Source of the DNA: Euglena gracilis
Taxonomy: Eukaryota; Euglenida; Euglenophyceae; Euglenales
Assembly (NCBI GenBank): GCA_039621445.1
Contig: CP154957.1
Location: forward strand, 9,095,071 to 9,159,070
Direction: 5' to 3'
Length of the DNA stretch: 64,000 nt
Shown: in pieces, positions 31,310 to 45,400 of the stretch
Position numbering within the stretch: the first letter of the stretch is position 1
How the letters are laid out: each line of letters begins with the position of its first letter
Program-made: the position numbers and the translations under genes
Notes under the pieces: model-generated
What the model was told of the DNA's origin: nothing
What the model saw: the letters and a program-made list of their open reading frames with translations, nothing else
Database searches by the model: none

Positions 31310-32077
31310 TATTCACGCGCGGAAGGGGTCCAAACTTGGTAGGATTGGCCCCCCCAGACTCTGCCATTTCGGGCCCAAAAATTGATATTTTCAAAATATC
31401 TCGAAAATGATGCAAAATCAAAGGAAATGTCCGGAGACCTAAATTGAAGCCCTTGGAATGCCCCATCTACCGGTGTTTTGATTTCCCCGCAACTCCCTTT
31501 TCCGGATCCGGGTGGCCAAAGAACTTGGTTTTGGGCAATTTTTTTTCCCGATTTTTTTCGACTTTTTTTTGACCCAAAAATGACCCCAAGTCCATGGGAT
31601 TCGGGCCCAAAACGGGGGACGGGGGTCAAAAAACGCTTGTTTTCGACTCTTAACACTTTTTCCGGGTCTGGGAGGCCGAAAAACATGCTTTTGGGCCAAT
31701 AAATTTTTTTTCGATTTTTTTGGATTTTTTTTTGGATTTTTTTCGCCCGAAAAAAGCGGCCAAGTCTGACAGTGGAAAAAGTGTACAAAATGTCCCAAAT
31801 TGGCCGAAAAACGGCTGTATCTCGGGCCGAAAAGGAGCGTTTTTTTGACCCCCCGGCCCCCCGTTTTGGGCCCGAAACGGATGGAGTTTGGGTGATTTTG
31901 GGGTCAAAAAGTCGAAAAAAATCGAAAAATTTTATTTGCCCAAAACCATGTTCTTTGGCTTCCGGACCCGGGAAAAGTGTTTTCGAGCCGAAAACGAGCG
32001 TTTTTCGATCCCTCCGCCCCCCGTTTTCGTTCCGAAACCAATGGAGTTTGGGTCATTTTCGGGTCAAAAAAGTCGAA
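31310..32077. repeat. Diverged dispersed repeat (GGCCCGAAACGG...CCGGACCCGG units)
   Basis: Units of roughly 150-300 bp, in both orientations. Phrases such as TTTTCGAGCCGAAAACGAGC, TTCGGGCCCAAAACGGGGG and GCCCAAAACCATGTTCTTTG recur three to four times here and again at 33,117-33,420. No coding meaning is supported. Confidence 0.7.
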
Positions 32078-33116
32078 GGGGGAGCACACAGCTGGCCGAC
32101 GGCTGGCCGACGGCGTGACGGAAGCCGGGTCATGTTGTTAAGCTTATTTCGGATTGCAAATCCCTAATGATGTGCCGGTTCCGAATTCTGAGAGGCAAAT
32201 TCCTAATTTAGTGTGCCAATTCCTAATTTGAGGAGGAAATTCCTAATTTCACGTGTGAACTAATTTTGGGTGTAAAATACTAAAATTTGAGTGGTAATCC
32301 CTAATTCGGTGTGCAATGCCTAATTTTAAGTGGCAAATTAATGAAAAGGTTCCTAATTGAGGGGCAATTGCCTAATTTGGAGGGCCTAACTTTACTGCCT
32401 AATTTGGGATGCAGAATCCTTATTTTGAAAGGCAAATGTCTAATTTCATGTGTCCATTCCTGTTTTTGAGTGGCAAATGCCTAATTTCGGGTGTAAAATA
32501 CTGAAATTTGAATGATAATCCCTAATTTGGTGTGCCAATGCCTAATCTTGAGTGGCATTCCTAATTAATAAAAAGGTTCCTTCCTTTGAGGTGCAAATGC
32601 CTAATTTGGTGGGTCAATTCTGACAAATGCCAAATATTGGGGCAAAGTCCAAATTTTTGGTGGAGATTTTTTTTGAGAGGCACGTGTCCCATTTTTAAGT
32701 GGCACATCCTAATGGTGGGAAAACCCTCGAATGGCCATTGCCGATTTTGGGCATTTTTTTTTGGTTATTTTGAATTCTTTACACAAAAATTCATCCATTT
32801 TCAGCCATTAGGGTTTGTCTGGGCCATTTTCTGCCGCTTCACAGCACACGGGACAGTGGTTGTGCCATTGTTTGGTCAGTCCCTCAAGATGACCATGAAA
32901 TTGACCCAAACTGGACCAAATTGGTTGAAATTGGTCAAGAAATTCCAAAACTGCCAAAATGAACAAAAAATGCAAAAATCCCCAAATGCAACCTCAATGC
33001 AACCTCCAACAACGATAAACATGACCTTGAAGGGTGGTTATTGAGGTTCACCACCACAAGGATGTGGTACCTCATTTTCCTGTGAGTCACACCGCTGGCC
33101 GACGGCGTGCTCCCCC
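32078..33116. mobile_element. Non-autonomous element, GGGGGAGCAC ends, copy 2 (inverted relative to copy 1)
   Basis: Begins GGGGGAGCACACAGCTGGCC and ends GCGTGCTCCCCC. Its left end matches the right end of the copy at 16,450-17,255, and its right end (TGTGAGTCACACCGCTGGCC) matches that copy's left end. It interrupts the GGCCCGAAACGG repeat: ...CAAAAAAGTCGAA on the left continues as AAAAATCGAC... on the right, as in uninterrupted copies. The interior again has AATTCCTAATTTG-type degenerate tandem units (32.16-32.62 kb). Confidence 0.75.
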
Positions 33117-33425
33117 CCCAAAAATCGACTTTTTTGCCCAAAACCATGTTTTTTTGTCCTCCCGGACCCGGATAAAGTGTTTTCGAGCCGAAGACGAGCG
33201 TTTTTCGATCCCTCCGCCCCCGTTTTCGGTCCAAAACCAATGGACTTTGGGTCATTTTCGGGTCAAAAAAGTCGAGAAAATTGAATTTTTTCCCCCAAAA
33301 CCATGTTTTTGGGCCTCTCAGACCCGGAAAAAGTGCTTTCCAGCCGAAAACGAGCGTTTTTCGACCCCTGCCAGCCAGCTTTGTTCTGAGTCCCTTACAT
33401 TTTAATCGAAAAACTTCCATGCAGG
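33117..33425. repeat. Continuation of the GGCCCGAAACGG dispersed repeat
   Basis: Same units as at 31,310-32,077, resumed after the inserted element; two copies of the CGAGCGTTTTTCGA(T/C)CCCT phrase. Confidence 0.7.
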
Positions 33426-36400
33426 GAGCCGGTTTGAACAGGGCATCACATTGGCGCGCATATTAAGAGCTCATTACTGTTCAAAACCTGGTGAGGGTGA
33501 AATGATTCCCCTGGAATTTTGCATTTATTAAAAAATGATTCGGCGCCTCAAATACCCTCACCGCCCCCCTCAAAGTGGCCACCCCCCCCAAAGTGGTCAA
33601 AATTTTGGCAAATTTTGTTGACCCCCCACAGTGGCCACTTCTACTCCGCAGCGAAGGCGCTGAAGACCAATATTGACCCCAAAAGTGGTCTCCCCCCCCC
33701 CCCCAGAGGGTGGCCACTTTGAGGGGGGGGGGTGAGGATAGTTTGGGCTTGTCAGCCAGGTATTGTTGTAAAAACTGGTATAGCCAGGTATGCGATCGAG
33801 AATTTATGCATGCCGGAGGGTCAAAAAGTGAATTTTTTTTTGCTGAAAAATTTTTTGGTGGCAGGGTGATAATTTCCTTTTTGTGCAATTTCCGGACAGG
33901 CAAAAAAAAACAAAATTTTCATAATTGGACCATTGGACCACCAATTGTCTCCAAACCTCCCTCCCAACGATCCATTTATGGGGGTCCAATTTTTGAACTC
34001 AATCTCTTTTATGCTGCAATTATCAGATCAATAATGAGGTCCTGAGAAACATAGGTTTTCATCCGTTCTACCAAGAATTCGGAAGACTGCAAATTTGAAT
34101 AACAACAAGTCATTATTGTTGTCACCAATGGTGATCCTGTCATCCGCTGTCTTCCAGCAGATCAGCTTGACCCGGCATCTGGGTGGACAAAGATCCCTTC
34201 TCAGACTTTCACTTGTGTGGAGTTTCCTGGTGTGGCATGCCATACCAGTTGTTCTCAATGTTCAATGTTGTTCAGTCAGTTGTTCAGTGTTTGGAATGTT
34301 CTTAAATTTATTGGACTTTTTTTCCCCCAGTAAGTCCAATTGGAATGATGTTTTTGTTCAAGCCTGGACCTCGGCGGGTCAAGGGAAAAATGCCCAGAAG
34401 GACCCAGAAAGAGACCTTTTTGTGCCAAAAATGCAATGGAACGGCCTGAAAGAGGTCATTTTCCCCCGTGACCCCCCCCAGGCTGTTTTTTAAGGTAGGG
34501 ACTTAGATGTCCGGATGTTATTTTTTCCTATGACAGTATCTACAAACCATTTTGGAAAATGACATATTTCATTTTTATTTATTTTTGGTCCCCCAGACGT
34601 CGGCTTCAGGTACGCCAGTTCGGGCAGAAATTTCCCGCCTGGTGCTTGGCCTTGTGGCGATTTTTGGCTAGAGCATGAAGGCGTGGCTCTCCTGTACTGC
34701 ACTCCTCTGGTGCACATGGTGCCGACCCCACCCCGGGGGGGGTGGTGCCTGCCTGGGCAGGCACCCCAAGGCACTCCCGATCCGACCCCCCCCTCCGGAG
34801 GGGGGGGGGTAGGGCACACGGCCAAAAGTGCCCTAGCACAGACCCTGGCGCCGAAGGCGCCGGGGAGCCAAAACTGGCCTATTTTCAAAGAAATGTGCCT
34901 GGACGCAGGCCGAAATCCAACGGGGTAGTGGCTGCCTGGGCAGGCACCCCAAGGCACTCCGGACCCCCCCCCCGGGGTTGGTAAAAAACAGCCTGCCCCC
35001 CCCCCCCCCCGTGACCCCGTGGCCCGCTCCTCTCCCTAAGAGTTGAAAAAAAACTGTGTATTGAAGTTGACAAAGGCATTGCTGCAAAGCCAATTGACCT
35101 TGGCTTTGCCCATTTCGTTTCTTTCGCAAATTCTTTGCATGGGAATTTCAAGCCCTGTGGAGAGGCGCAAATAGGAATTTCAGGACAATTCTTGGTGGCA
35201 AATTCAGTTTATTGTGAACATGCAAAAATACATTCATAACGGTTGGTATTTGAGCAAAAAAAGTTAAAATTCAAAAGGGCAAACAGTTCGGAAGGTTTCA
35301 TGCAGTTGTGGAAAATTACCCAAACTAATATTCAAACTCATTGAAATTTTTGGTAATTTGGGCTCTTTTTGGGTGGGTTTCAGCCATTTTTGGGCAGTTT
35401 TCATGTTAGCTGTGATATTGCATTGGTCCTTCGGGGTTTTGCTAAATTTGGGTGATTGCCCAGTTTTGGTAAAATTGGGAGGGGACTGAACTGGGAATAT
35501 AATTGAATGCAGTTTAGTTAATTTATGCAGTTTTTTTATTCTGTTGATTCCATCTCTCTTCAGGATACTACAAGGAAGCGAACGGCGTCATTGCTTCTTT
35601 TGGTGGAATGCAGGAGATTGAGAAGGTGATAAGTTGAAGCTGGATGTCGCTGATTTTTTTTTTGGAATTCGTCATTTCAGGGTCATCACCCCCCCCCCCC
35701 CTTAGTTGCACTGAGGCTTCTTGAATGTTTATGGCCGGCGCTATCTTCACTTCCGGCCCAGTTGTGTGGTGAGTGGCCAGGGACTCCTGACACCAGTACT
35801 CTTTTGTTGCTCCCCCTGGCAATCACCCCCTCCCCCCCGGGTGGGGTCGGCTGTTTTGGGATTCAAGGAAATTGACAACAAAGGAAAAGAATAATGGGCA
35901 CCAGACACACAGGAGCAGTGGAAGAATTTGAATTCGACCGACCACAGTCTCATGCCATTTGTTTCCTGCTTATTGCATGTGTAACACTGCTGTGGGTCAA
36001 TCAAAGACGCCTTAATTCTGAAAAAAATGAGCAAAGAATGGCAAGGGCATTGATCAACATGTGCCATGCACCATTTTGCATTCCGGTGATGTCTTGGCTG
36101 AGTTGGACCAGCCTGCAGCTTCGGCACAGGTGCAGCAATGACGGTTAGATTGTTCATTTTCGAAATTCCTTTGCAGCGAGAAAGGTTCTAGATGTGCCCG
36201 ACTTGGCGCATGCCATCTCAATTCTGAAGAAATCGAGTAACCATTCAGAAAGGTTATTCAGGCCATGAATGTCAGTAATTCAACAGCATCACATTGTCCA
36301 AATGGTGTGAAATTGCTCAGCGTCAAAACTGGCACACCTAGCACTTACAGACAACACGTATACACCAATACCCATGGACGCAACAGCCAGTGTGCACAAC

Positions 36401-37065
36401 CCACCTCACCTGTTTGACAGACAGGAACACAATCTGCCACTCTGTCCGCATCACACAGCTCGTTAGGATAATTAGTTTGAAGCCCTTGTGTTTTCTAATG
36501 ATCATTGCGAGGTGTGCAACTAACATATGTCCTTTTTCTCAAGTGCAGGTGTTGATTTTCAGGATTTTCAGAAAAGTCATTTTGCTCAAATGCCCACATA
36601 GACAAAGATAACATCTTTAAGTGCGAGTTTGGTCGCCATGGGGGTCCGGACCGACCCGGGGCTTTGCCCCAAATGTTCTTTTTTTTGCCTTTTGCACAAT
36701 CCCACCCCCCCTCAAAAGTGCCCACATTGGCACTTTTGGACTGCTGGGGGGTCAGAAATTTTTGGCCCGGCACGTCGCGCGGAGCCGAAAATTGGTCACC
36801 TGGACTGCACCGCTGTTTAGGTGGGGGGATGTCCCCACCCTTCCGATTCGAAGATGGGGTCAGCTGAATCTCCCCAGAAGGAAATGCTCAGCACCACAGA
36901 ACAAATGCCCCCCCCCCCCCGTGTTGTTGACCAGGTCACATTGGACCTACCAGAGGAGGGTCAATGGGGGGGGGCAGGGTTCGATGTAATGGCAGGTGGG
37001 GGGGTCAGACCCCCCCTCCAGTCCCTCCCATGTGTGGTATTTTGCCTTATTGGCATCGCTTGTCT
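33426..37065. other. No gene recognised with confidence
   Basis: Contains C/G-run repeats around AAAGTGG(C/T)CA phrases (33.57-33.73 kb) and a duplicated GCCTGGGCAGGCACCCCAAG phrase (34.75 and 34.93 kb). It is the position where upstream exons of the TFIIIC-like gene would be expected, but none could be identified by eye. Confidence 0.4.
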
Positions 37066-37070
37066 TTCAG

Positions 37071-40000
37071 AGCCGCAACACTGTCGGCCGCATGCTGCCC
37101 TACTATTTCCGACCTCAAGACCCGCTGTCCCATCCCATCTTCGGCGACAAGACGCCCACCCGCAATCTTTTGGTGAGGGTGTGCACATCATTTTCTCCAG
37201 CATTAGAACGGACAAAAGGCCTGTATGGTCCCATCCTGTCTTCAACACTTCTACCAACTTAAAACCAACCAAATTCTGAATTCCCCGGTTGAAAAAATTC
37301 TTTCGAAATTTCAGATTTTCCTCCCCGATTAGGAACTATGTCGGAATTGTCGCCCCGAGCTGGAGATATTTTTTCCCCCTTCGCCACAATGGACAATGAA
37401 GGTTAAAAGAAGATATTGCGGAATCCTGAACCGAGTGTCAGACCACTTTTTTTGAATGGAATTCTTAAACAAAGGAGTCACATTGCACACTGGAGGAAGA
37501 CCCTGCTGGCCCCCCGCCAAATGCTGGGGGCCAGCCCCACCACCATAAACCCCCTGCCCAGTGGGGACCGAAGTGTAATTTTCAAGATTTTAAAGGTATT
37601 TTTAAGGCATTTTTCTAGGTTTTCTTTAGGTTTTTTCAAGCCTCCATTTTTATTTATTTTTATTCTATTTTTAAGGACTCTATTTTTCAAGGGAAGCCCA
37701 AGGGCCATCCGGGAAGGGAACGTGGCCCAAAATAAAAACGGATGAAGACCACCCTTTTTTTCGAGTTTATGTGGATGGACAATGTTCCAGCAATGCTAGA
37801 AATCATCCCCCCCCCAGAAGTTGGCTTGCTTTCACCGCGATTTTGCGATTTTTCATTTTCTGCTCGAATTTCAAGAATTTTGTCAAGGTGTTTTTTTTCG
37901 AATTTTTTAAGGTTCTTTTCCAAAAAATTTTACGCATTTTGGCCAACATTTTCGAGACATTTTTTAGAGGTTTTTTAAGGCGGCTTAAAAATACCCCCTG
38001 CTGCCCACTCACTCCCCTGCCGGCAACTAAGTTGGGGAGTTAGTGCGCTTATGCAAGAGAGTAGTAATGGGACTGAGCTTTAATTACAACCACATTGCAC
38101 ACTATTGTTTTTCCATCCTTTATTCGCTGCTTTGCATGTGTGATGTTTTGGGGTTCGACTTAGTGAATGTCATGCCTGAAGGCATTACCCAGTTCAAAGA
38201 TGCAAGTTTCCACCTCGTTCTGACTTGCTTGAAGTTGCTTAAAGTTCTCCAAGAGTCTTTCAGACATGTCCTGGAAAATACAATACAAACACAAGTTACA
38301 AGGCTTGAACCACATTGTGTGTAAATAAATTTGTTGCATGGTAAACATTTTTCTGAGGAAACGTTTTTTAAAAAATGAATTTCTTGTACCCGCGGGGGGG
38401 GGGGGGGGGTTCCAGCTTGCGCCTCCCAGCCGGGCTGTGGACCTCCCTCTGGCGGGGGTCCGCTGAACTAAAGTTCGAGCCAGCCTGGTGAACGGGCTGG
38501 ACCGAAAAAATTTTGCTGAAATTTTGGAAAAGGGGGTCAAAATGGCCAAAAATGGCATTTTTGGGTGATATTTGGGCATTCACCGCAAAAAATGCCAACC
38601 CAGCTGAAAAATGCCAACCCAGCTGGATTGGGGCTTTTTGGGTGCATTTTTTGGGTCCCCGCCGGGTCCAGCTGCAAGCCCCCCCCCCCCCCCCGGACCC
38701 CCACCCCCAGAGTGAGGTCCAGTTCCAGCCAGCACCTTTTTCCAGCCCGTCCACGGGACCCCCCGGTCCTTACCCACCCTTTGCTCAACGACCACCCCTA
38801 AAGACCGACGACCCCCGGTTGGGGGTTGTAGGTCAGGGGGTGTGTGCCTAGGGAGCTGGGGGTTGTACGTGACCTAGGGCAAATACGCTTTTTTTGGCAC
38901 CTGGTCGGACGACCCCCCCCCCCAGTCGGGGGGTGCAGGTCAGGGGGTGATAGACCCCCCCCCCCTAAAACTGTGAAAAAATAAGACCCCAAAATGGGTG
39001 TTTTTTGTCCATTTTGTGTGTGTGTGTGTGTGTGCTAAATTTGGCATTTTTTGGGGACAATTTGTGCTCATTGCCAAAGATCCTGTTTTGACCCTCCCGC
39101 AGGAAGGTTTTTTTTTTGGCCGAATTCTTTGGCAAGAAATCCAATGAGTAACCCCCCCCCCCCCAAATAACCAGGCCGGGTGCCCAGTTATTGGAACCAT
39201 CTTTTTGGTCCTCCCCCCTGCCCAGTTATTTGGGCACAACCTGTTTTCATTGGAAATGCCCATCACAGGCCTTTTCCAATGAGTGACACATCTTCTGATA
39301 CCAATTCGATCCCACTCTGGTTCCCATTGTGCCTGTTGTTCCTCCAACCCCCAAGCCTGCCGCGAGAGTTACTTGCCAGGCCACCGTTGTGGAGTATTTT
39401 GTCTTCGCTAACCTGGACAGGGTGCCCAGCTATTGATCTTTTTTTGGCCTGCCGCCTGCCCAGTTATTTGGGCACTGCCCACGCAAAGGGCCCTGCTCAG
39501 TTGTTTGGGGGGGTTTAGACGTCCCAAAACAGAAGACCCCCATGGGGGACCCCTCTTTTCAGAAACGGACCCAAAAAGTTGACCCAGGGTTTTATTTTTT
39601 GGGGGCGTTTAGGAACCTGGTCTGTGGGACAGGGGAGGTGCAGGTAATTGCTGACTTGAGACAACTGGGGGGTTGCAGTTTTTTGGGTAATTAAATTCAG
39701 CCACAGCATTGGCGATCGAAGTGGACTTTTGAGTGACGGAAGCTGCTCACTTGCTCCCTCTCCTCCTATGTACAGGCTCTGGATATTTTAACCGGTTGCT
39801 TGAGCGGCCAGAGGAATGGTTTCCCGAGTCGGAAGGGGCACCTCTGCGTTCTGGCTCCGCAGGTAACGAAGAGGAGGAGACCAGCCACGGCTCTTGCGGA
39901 AACCAGCCCCCACGCCCCTGAGCTGCCTCTCGGCCCCTCAGGCACCAACACAGAGAGTGCCTCTGCCATGGGTGTGGTCCCCTTGCTCACTGTCTCCAAA

Positions 40001-42397
40001 TTCGGGTTGAAGGATGGTGCAGCCCAGGGAAGGTGATGCCTGCGAGCCCAGCCAGCGTATGATGCACATGGAAGAGGGCGTGTGTTGTGCTCGGGCTTCT
40101 TTTTAAGGAAGGTCTCACCCACCTGGGGGGGGGGTGAGTGCCATTGGCAGGAAGGGGGGGGGGGTAGGGCATTTTTGACTCCCCACGTTTTGGGGTGGAT
40201 AGTGCCATATGGCGCATCTTTTCCCTTTGGACAACCAGGCTTCTTTTTTTCACAAGCGGAGGCTTTGTGCTTTGTTGTGGCCTGCCCAAAGCCGGCAGCC
40301 CCCCCCCCCCCCCCCGAGGGGGGCACCTTCGGTGCGGCTGATTGAGGTGCGGGGTGCGCTTTTTTTTTGGTATTTCAGCTTGAATGCCTTCAGGCGAACC
40401 GTTTGAATGACCACCACGCAGCATTGAGCACTGTGCACTCACTCGAAGGTTAATTGTGCTGTAAGGTTTTTCCTGTTGATTCTTTTCTATTGCAGTGTGG
40501 GGAGAGGCGGATTCAAACCATCACTTTTTGCATTTTTCAAATCTTTGGATAACAATAAGAATGATAAACGTCAGATATCTTTGGTTTTCCCCTCGTATTT
40601 CTGTTTTTAGTTTATCCCACCTGTTTCTGGGGGGGGTCCAGTTCGGGTTGAACCCAAACCAGCAGAGTGATCAGGGAGGGTATTTTTAAGGCGTAAATTT
40701 TGAAACATTTTTCAGGGGTTTTAAAGCATTTCCAAAATTTCAAGGTGTCTCAAGGTGTTTCAAGGGTCCAAAATTTAAGTCAAAAGCCCCATTTTTTTGG
40801 ATAGACAGTGTTCCAGCGATGCCAGAAATCATTTGGAGTTGGCTTGCTTTTTTTTGCCGAGATTTTCGAATTCATTTTCGGCTCAAATTTCGAAAATTTT
40901 CCCAGAATTTTTTTTGGCATTTTAAGGTTTTTAAAGGTTTTTTAAGGCATGGCCAATACTTTTTTTTTTAGGTTTTTTTTAAGGTTCTTTGAGGTTTTTA
41001 AGGCGCCTAATACCCCCTGACAGCGATCTGTTGAACCTGCAGGTTTCTTTGCCTTGCAGGAGTTTTTGCGGCTCACTCATGCTGTATTGGAGAGAGCTGC
41101 TGTAACAAAATTTTTAGATCCTCCTCATTTTTCCATCAAATGCAGTTTGAGAAGCCAACAATTTTGGAGCCAGGGGTTTTCTGAAGCCGGAGGGCACCCC
41201 ATCCCCCCGGGGGGGGTCCAGCCAGCCAGCAGCTCAAATCCAGTCAGCAGCCCAAATTCGGGCTGGGAGCCCCCACCCCCCCCGGGGGGGGGGTCGAGTG
41301 AAATAAAGTTGGGTCCAGCCCGGCCGGAGGCCGGGCCAGCCTGCCGAAGGCCGGGCCAGCCGGCCGCAGGCAGGCCAGCCAAATGGGCTGGCCAGCTCAC
41401 CTATCCCTGCATTTTCCCCCCTCATTACAGCTTCCTCCATCACAGCCCCCAAGCCTTGATCCAGATCCATCCATCAAAATGTCGAAAACGGCAAAAAATG
41501 TGTTAGAGAATTTTGGTTTTCACCGACCCAGCCCAGCCCAGCCCCCTCCAGCCCCGGACCCCCCCCTCCCCCCCTATCCCCCCGGGGGGGGGGCCAGCCA
41601 GCAGCTCATTTCCAGCCAGCAGCCTTTTTGCCAGCCGGAGGCTTGATTCCCCCCGGTGGGGGGGGGTCCTTAAGAAAACGCCTGTTTGCAGCTCATTTTG
41701 GAACAATAAGGAGCTTGTGTGTTTCCAATCATGAGAGTTTGTCAACTGTGAGCTGGTACAAATGCGGCATGCCAGGCAAGCCAACAGCAGCAGCAGCAGC
41801 AGTAGCAGCAGTCAGACATCAAGGTGGAGCTATGATGTGGAGTGCCTTGGGGTGGCGGAGACAACCGTGCGTTTCCATGGTTTGGCTGATTTCCAGGTGA
41901 GCTGTTTAAGCAGGGATGTCAAATTAGAATGATATTGAAATGGATCTTGCAGGAATTTCGATTCTTTGGTCATCTCATTTTTTTTTAAAAAAAAATCAGA
42001 AGGACTGCTTTCGCAGAATCTCAGTAATCCATTGTCCTAGTGCAGGAGGTGCAACTCAAACACGTTTTTCCCCTGTTTTTTTTGCATTTTTTCGATATTG
42101 TCGAAATTCTTCAATTTTCCTTTTTTTTGTTTGTTCCCCGCCCTTTTTTTTTTAAAGGGTTCATATTTGGTGTCAGCCCCCTCCCCCCCCTAAACCCCCC
42201 CCCCCCCCCCCGCTGAGGCAGCCCCAGCATTTCAATTCCCCCCATCTGTTCAGCCACACACCTGACTTACAGCCGACAGCCACACAGCTGGATGTTGTTT
42301 GAGTTGGATTGCACCCCATCTGCTTAGTTTTCCTAAGAGTCTTCCCACCCATCATTTCAAAAAAAAATTATGCATAGTTTTCTGTCAACAACAACAA

Positions 42398-42457
<60 letters not shown>

Positions 42458-45400
42458 CAACACCAATAGAACCATGTGGTCCGGAATTTTCTTAGGCGGC
42501 ACTAATTGCCCAATTTTTCCAGTTTTTGTGTGTTTGGGTTGCGTTTGGGTTTCCGTTTACGTCACCCAACGCTTTGTGCTCAAAATTTTCAGAGGTTGAC
42601 GCCAGCACAAAAATTTGGGGCGTTTTGGGTCTATTTTGGGCATTTTGACAGAATGGTGATTTTGAAAATTTATGGTCGTTTTGGGGGGGTTTGGAAAACA
42701 CCCCCCTGGAACGCCCTGAAATTTTGAAAAACAGAAAACAGTGGGAGAACACCTGGCCTCTGGAGCCCCGGTTGTTTGCTGCCGGACCCCCCCCCCCTCT
42801 GAAGGGGGGGGTGACACGGTGTGGCAGGGGAAGAAAAGGCAACCGCCTAAGCAGCCCGCCCATTCTTGAACGTCTCGTGAGTCCCGAGGTTTCAGTGACT
42901 GGGGAGGTGAACAGACAACACTGCGCAAACGATGCTATAATCTCTGGAAGAGATGTTTTAGGCGGTTAGCCGCCTAAATTTTGTTTTTGTGAAGAAGAGA
43001 AGCTGTCCTTGCGGAGGGGACTCGACTGGGAATACCGTCAAAAAATGAGGTTAGGCGGTTTACCGCGCAAAGAAGCGATGATTCTGCGCTGAGGTATGTG
43101 GTGTGCATGCTTGCCACAGGTGTCCTGATTGGTTTATATGAACCCCTGCATTCCCCTCCTCGTTTGGTCGAACCCTGCTTGTGCACAGTCCTCTCCCTGG
43201 TTCCCATAAACCTCCACTCAAACCCTGCACAACATGCCAGACAGCATTCAGTTGCAAATTTGGCAAGCTTGGCAACAAAATCTGTCGTCCATGTCCCCTG
43301 CAAAGGTTCACGTCACAAGTGGAGTTTCAAAACTTTGCAAACAAACCAGCAGATGTCATTTCTAGGATGGTCCATCTTCCACCCCCCCCCCCCCAGCGTC
43401 CACAAACCCTTTTGCTCTTTCTGCCACCCTTAACGTGGCCAGGCGGTTTCCCACCTGACTTCTCTGACCTCACAGCTGGTATGCCCTCTCTCCATCTCTC
43501 ATTAGTTGTGTCTGTGCAAACCCCGTCTCCATCCCAACTGACAAACACACCAAGCCTCAGTGCTCAAGCGTTGCAAGTCAGCTGTTGGCCTCCTGAACAG
43601 GCGCTCTGTATTTTCTTTCAGGCAGATAACCGCCTACGTCGTCCATTGGTCCCCACCCAACCCCATGCCTACTCCTCAATGGTGTTTTTAAGTTATTGTG
43701 GGGATGGTCAGGCGGTTAACCGCCTAAAACAAAATCGTTGGTGGCTTTGTGGGTGTTGGCTCATACCGGATGCTGCGAGTGCAGAGTTTCATAAATCAGT
43801 CTTTTTTTTTGTTTTTGGGCCGTTTTAGCAGGAATCATTTTCTATCCAAGAGCGTTGGTGAAAGCAAGGATATAAGCGGGTGGCACCTGCCCACGTCGTC
43901 AGGGAGTTCTCCAACTGCCATTGGCTATGGTGTTACTGTCCCCCATTGCAGAAACCCCAGCAGCCAACAGCCTCTGGCCAATGCTGGTCTCAACACAGGG
44001 GAGGGGCGGGGCATCACCACCAGGACACCATCATTGTTTGTTATTCACTCCAGACGGATTCCTGCCTACACCTAGTCGCCATGCACTCACCACACACACA
44101 CACACACAGACAGCAGGTGGATTCCCTCCCACAAGTGATCAACGATTTGTATTGTGGTGGACGGTAATCCGTGTACAATTTTTTGTTTTCAGTTGTAGTT
44201 AGTAATCCGCGTACAAGTTTATTCCACGCGGATATCCTCCTAAATGTTTAACTCTGTTTGTCTGACACTTTTTGTTTCATTTTTATCCCCGTACGCTTGT
44301 ATTATTTATTTGTTTCTCAAATACCGTAAGTAACATAAACCATTGAGACACAGCCTCGCGTCACACCCATTCAAAGGCAGTGTTTTTCAATTTATTAAAC
44401 AGTTCCAAAAAACCCCCAAGTCACACAATCCACACACAATCGAAATTGTTCAAGCGGATTACCGCGCAAAACCACGTCCAGAAAATTTTGGCCCCAAGGT
44501 GCAACGCACCCCTCTGAACCTAAAATTTTGTACCCTTTTAGGGGGGGTTTCAAAACAGCCAAAAAACGTCAAAAAAAAACGCAAAAAATGGTTGGGCAAT
44601 TAGCGCCGCCTGAATTTTTTTGGCAACACACTGCTTTTTTGAATTTCATTTCAGTGAGGGGGCAGCCCCCCCTTTTCTCGAGCAAATGATAGGGTATCTG
44701 AACCAGCCGGCATGACCGTCGAACGGCCACCCGAAATGGCTTACCGTAATTCCCCCTCCCAAACGGAAAGCCCGTGTGGCGTAACATATGCACTGTACAC
44801 GCAATGCACATATATGCATGTATATGTCCATGCCAATGGGTGTATTTGTGTGTATGTGGGTGTGGGTCAGGGAATTTCTTAAGCCGGAGGGTACCCTACC
44901 CCCCGGGGGGGGGGGTCCAGCCAGCCAGCAGCTCAAATCCAGCCAGCAGCCCAAATTCGGGCTGGACCCCCCCCCCCCCCCCCCCGGGGTCGAGTGAAAT
45001 AAAGTTGGGTCCAGCCCGGCTGGAGGCCGGGCCAGCCGGCCGCAGGCTGGCCAGCCAACTGGGCTGCCCAGCTCACTTATCCTTGCATTTTTCCCCCTCA
45101 TCACAGCCCCTCCACCACAACCCCCCAGCCTTGATCTAGCTCCACCCATCAAAATGTCGAAAATGGCAAAAATGTGTTAGAAAATTTTGGTTTTCTCGAC
45201 CCAGCCCAGCCCAGCCCCCTCCAGCCCCGGACCTCCCCCCCCTCCCCCCCCCCCCCCCCCCGGGGGGGGGGGGTCCGGCTCAAATCCAGCCAGCAGGCTT
45301 TTTGCCAGCCGGAGGCTGGACCCCCCCCCCCGGGGGGGGGGTCCTTAAGAAATTCCCTGGTGTGGGTGTGAGTGGGTGTGTCGCCCCAACCACCAAGAGA

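Noticed and set aside
39310-39419. Extra TFIIIC exon encoding ARVTCQATVVEYFVFANLDR
   Set aside because: The resemblance to the family's G-V-x-T...A-D-F-Q block is weak, and the better match is at 41,816-41,896; splice sites are poor and it lies in a TGCCCAGTTATTTGGGCAC repeat region.
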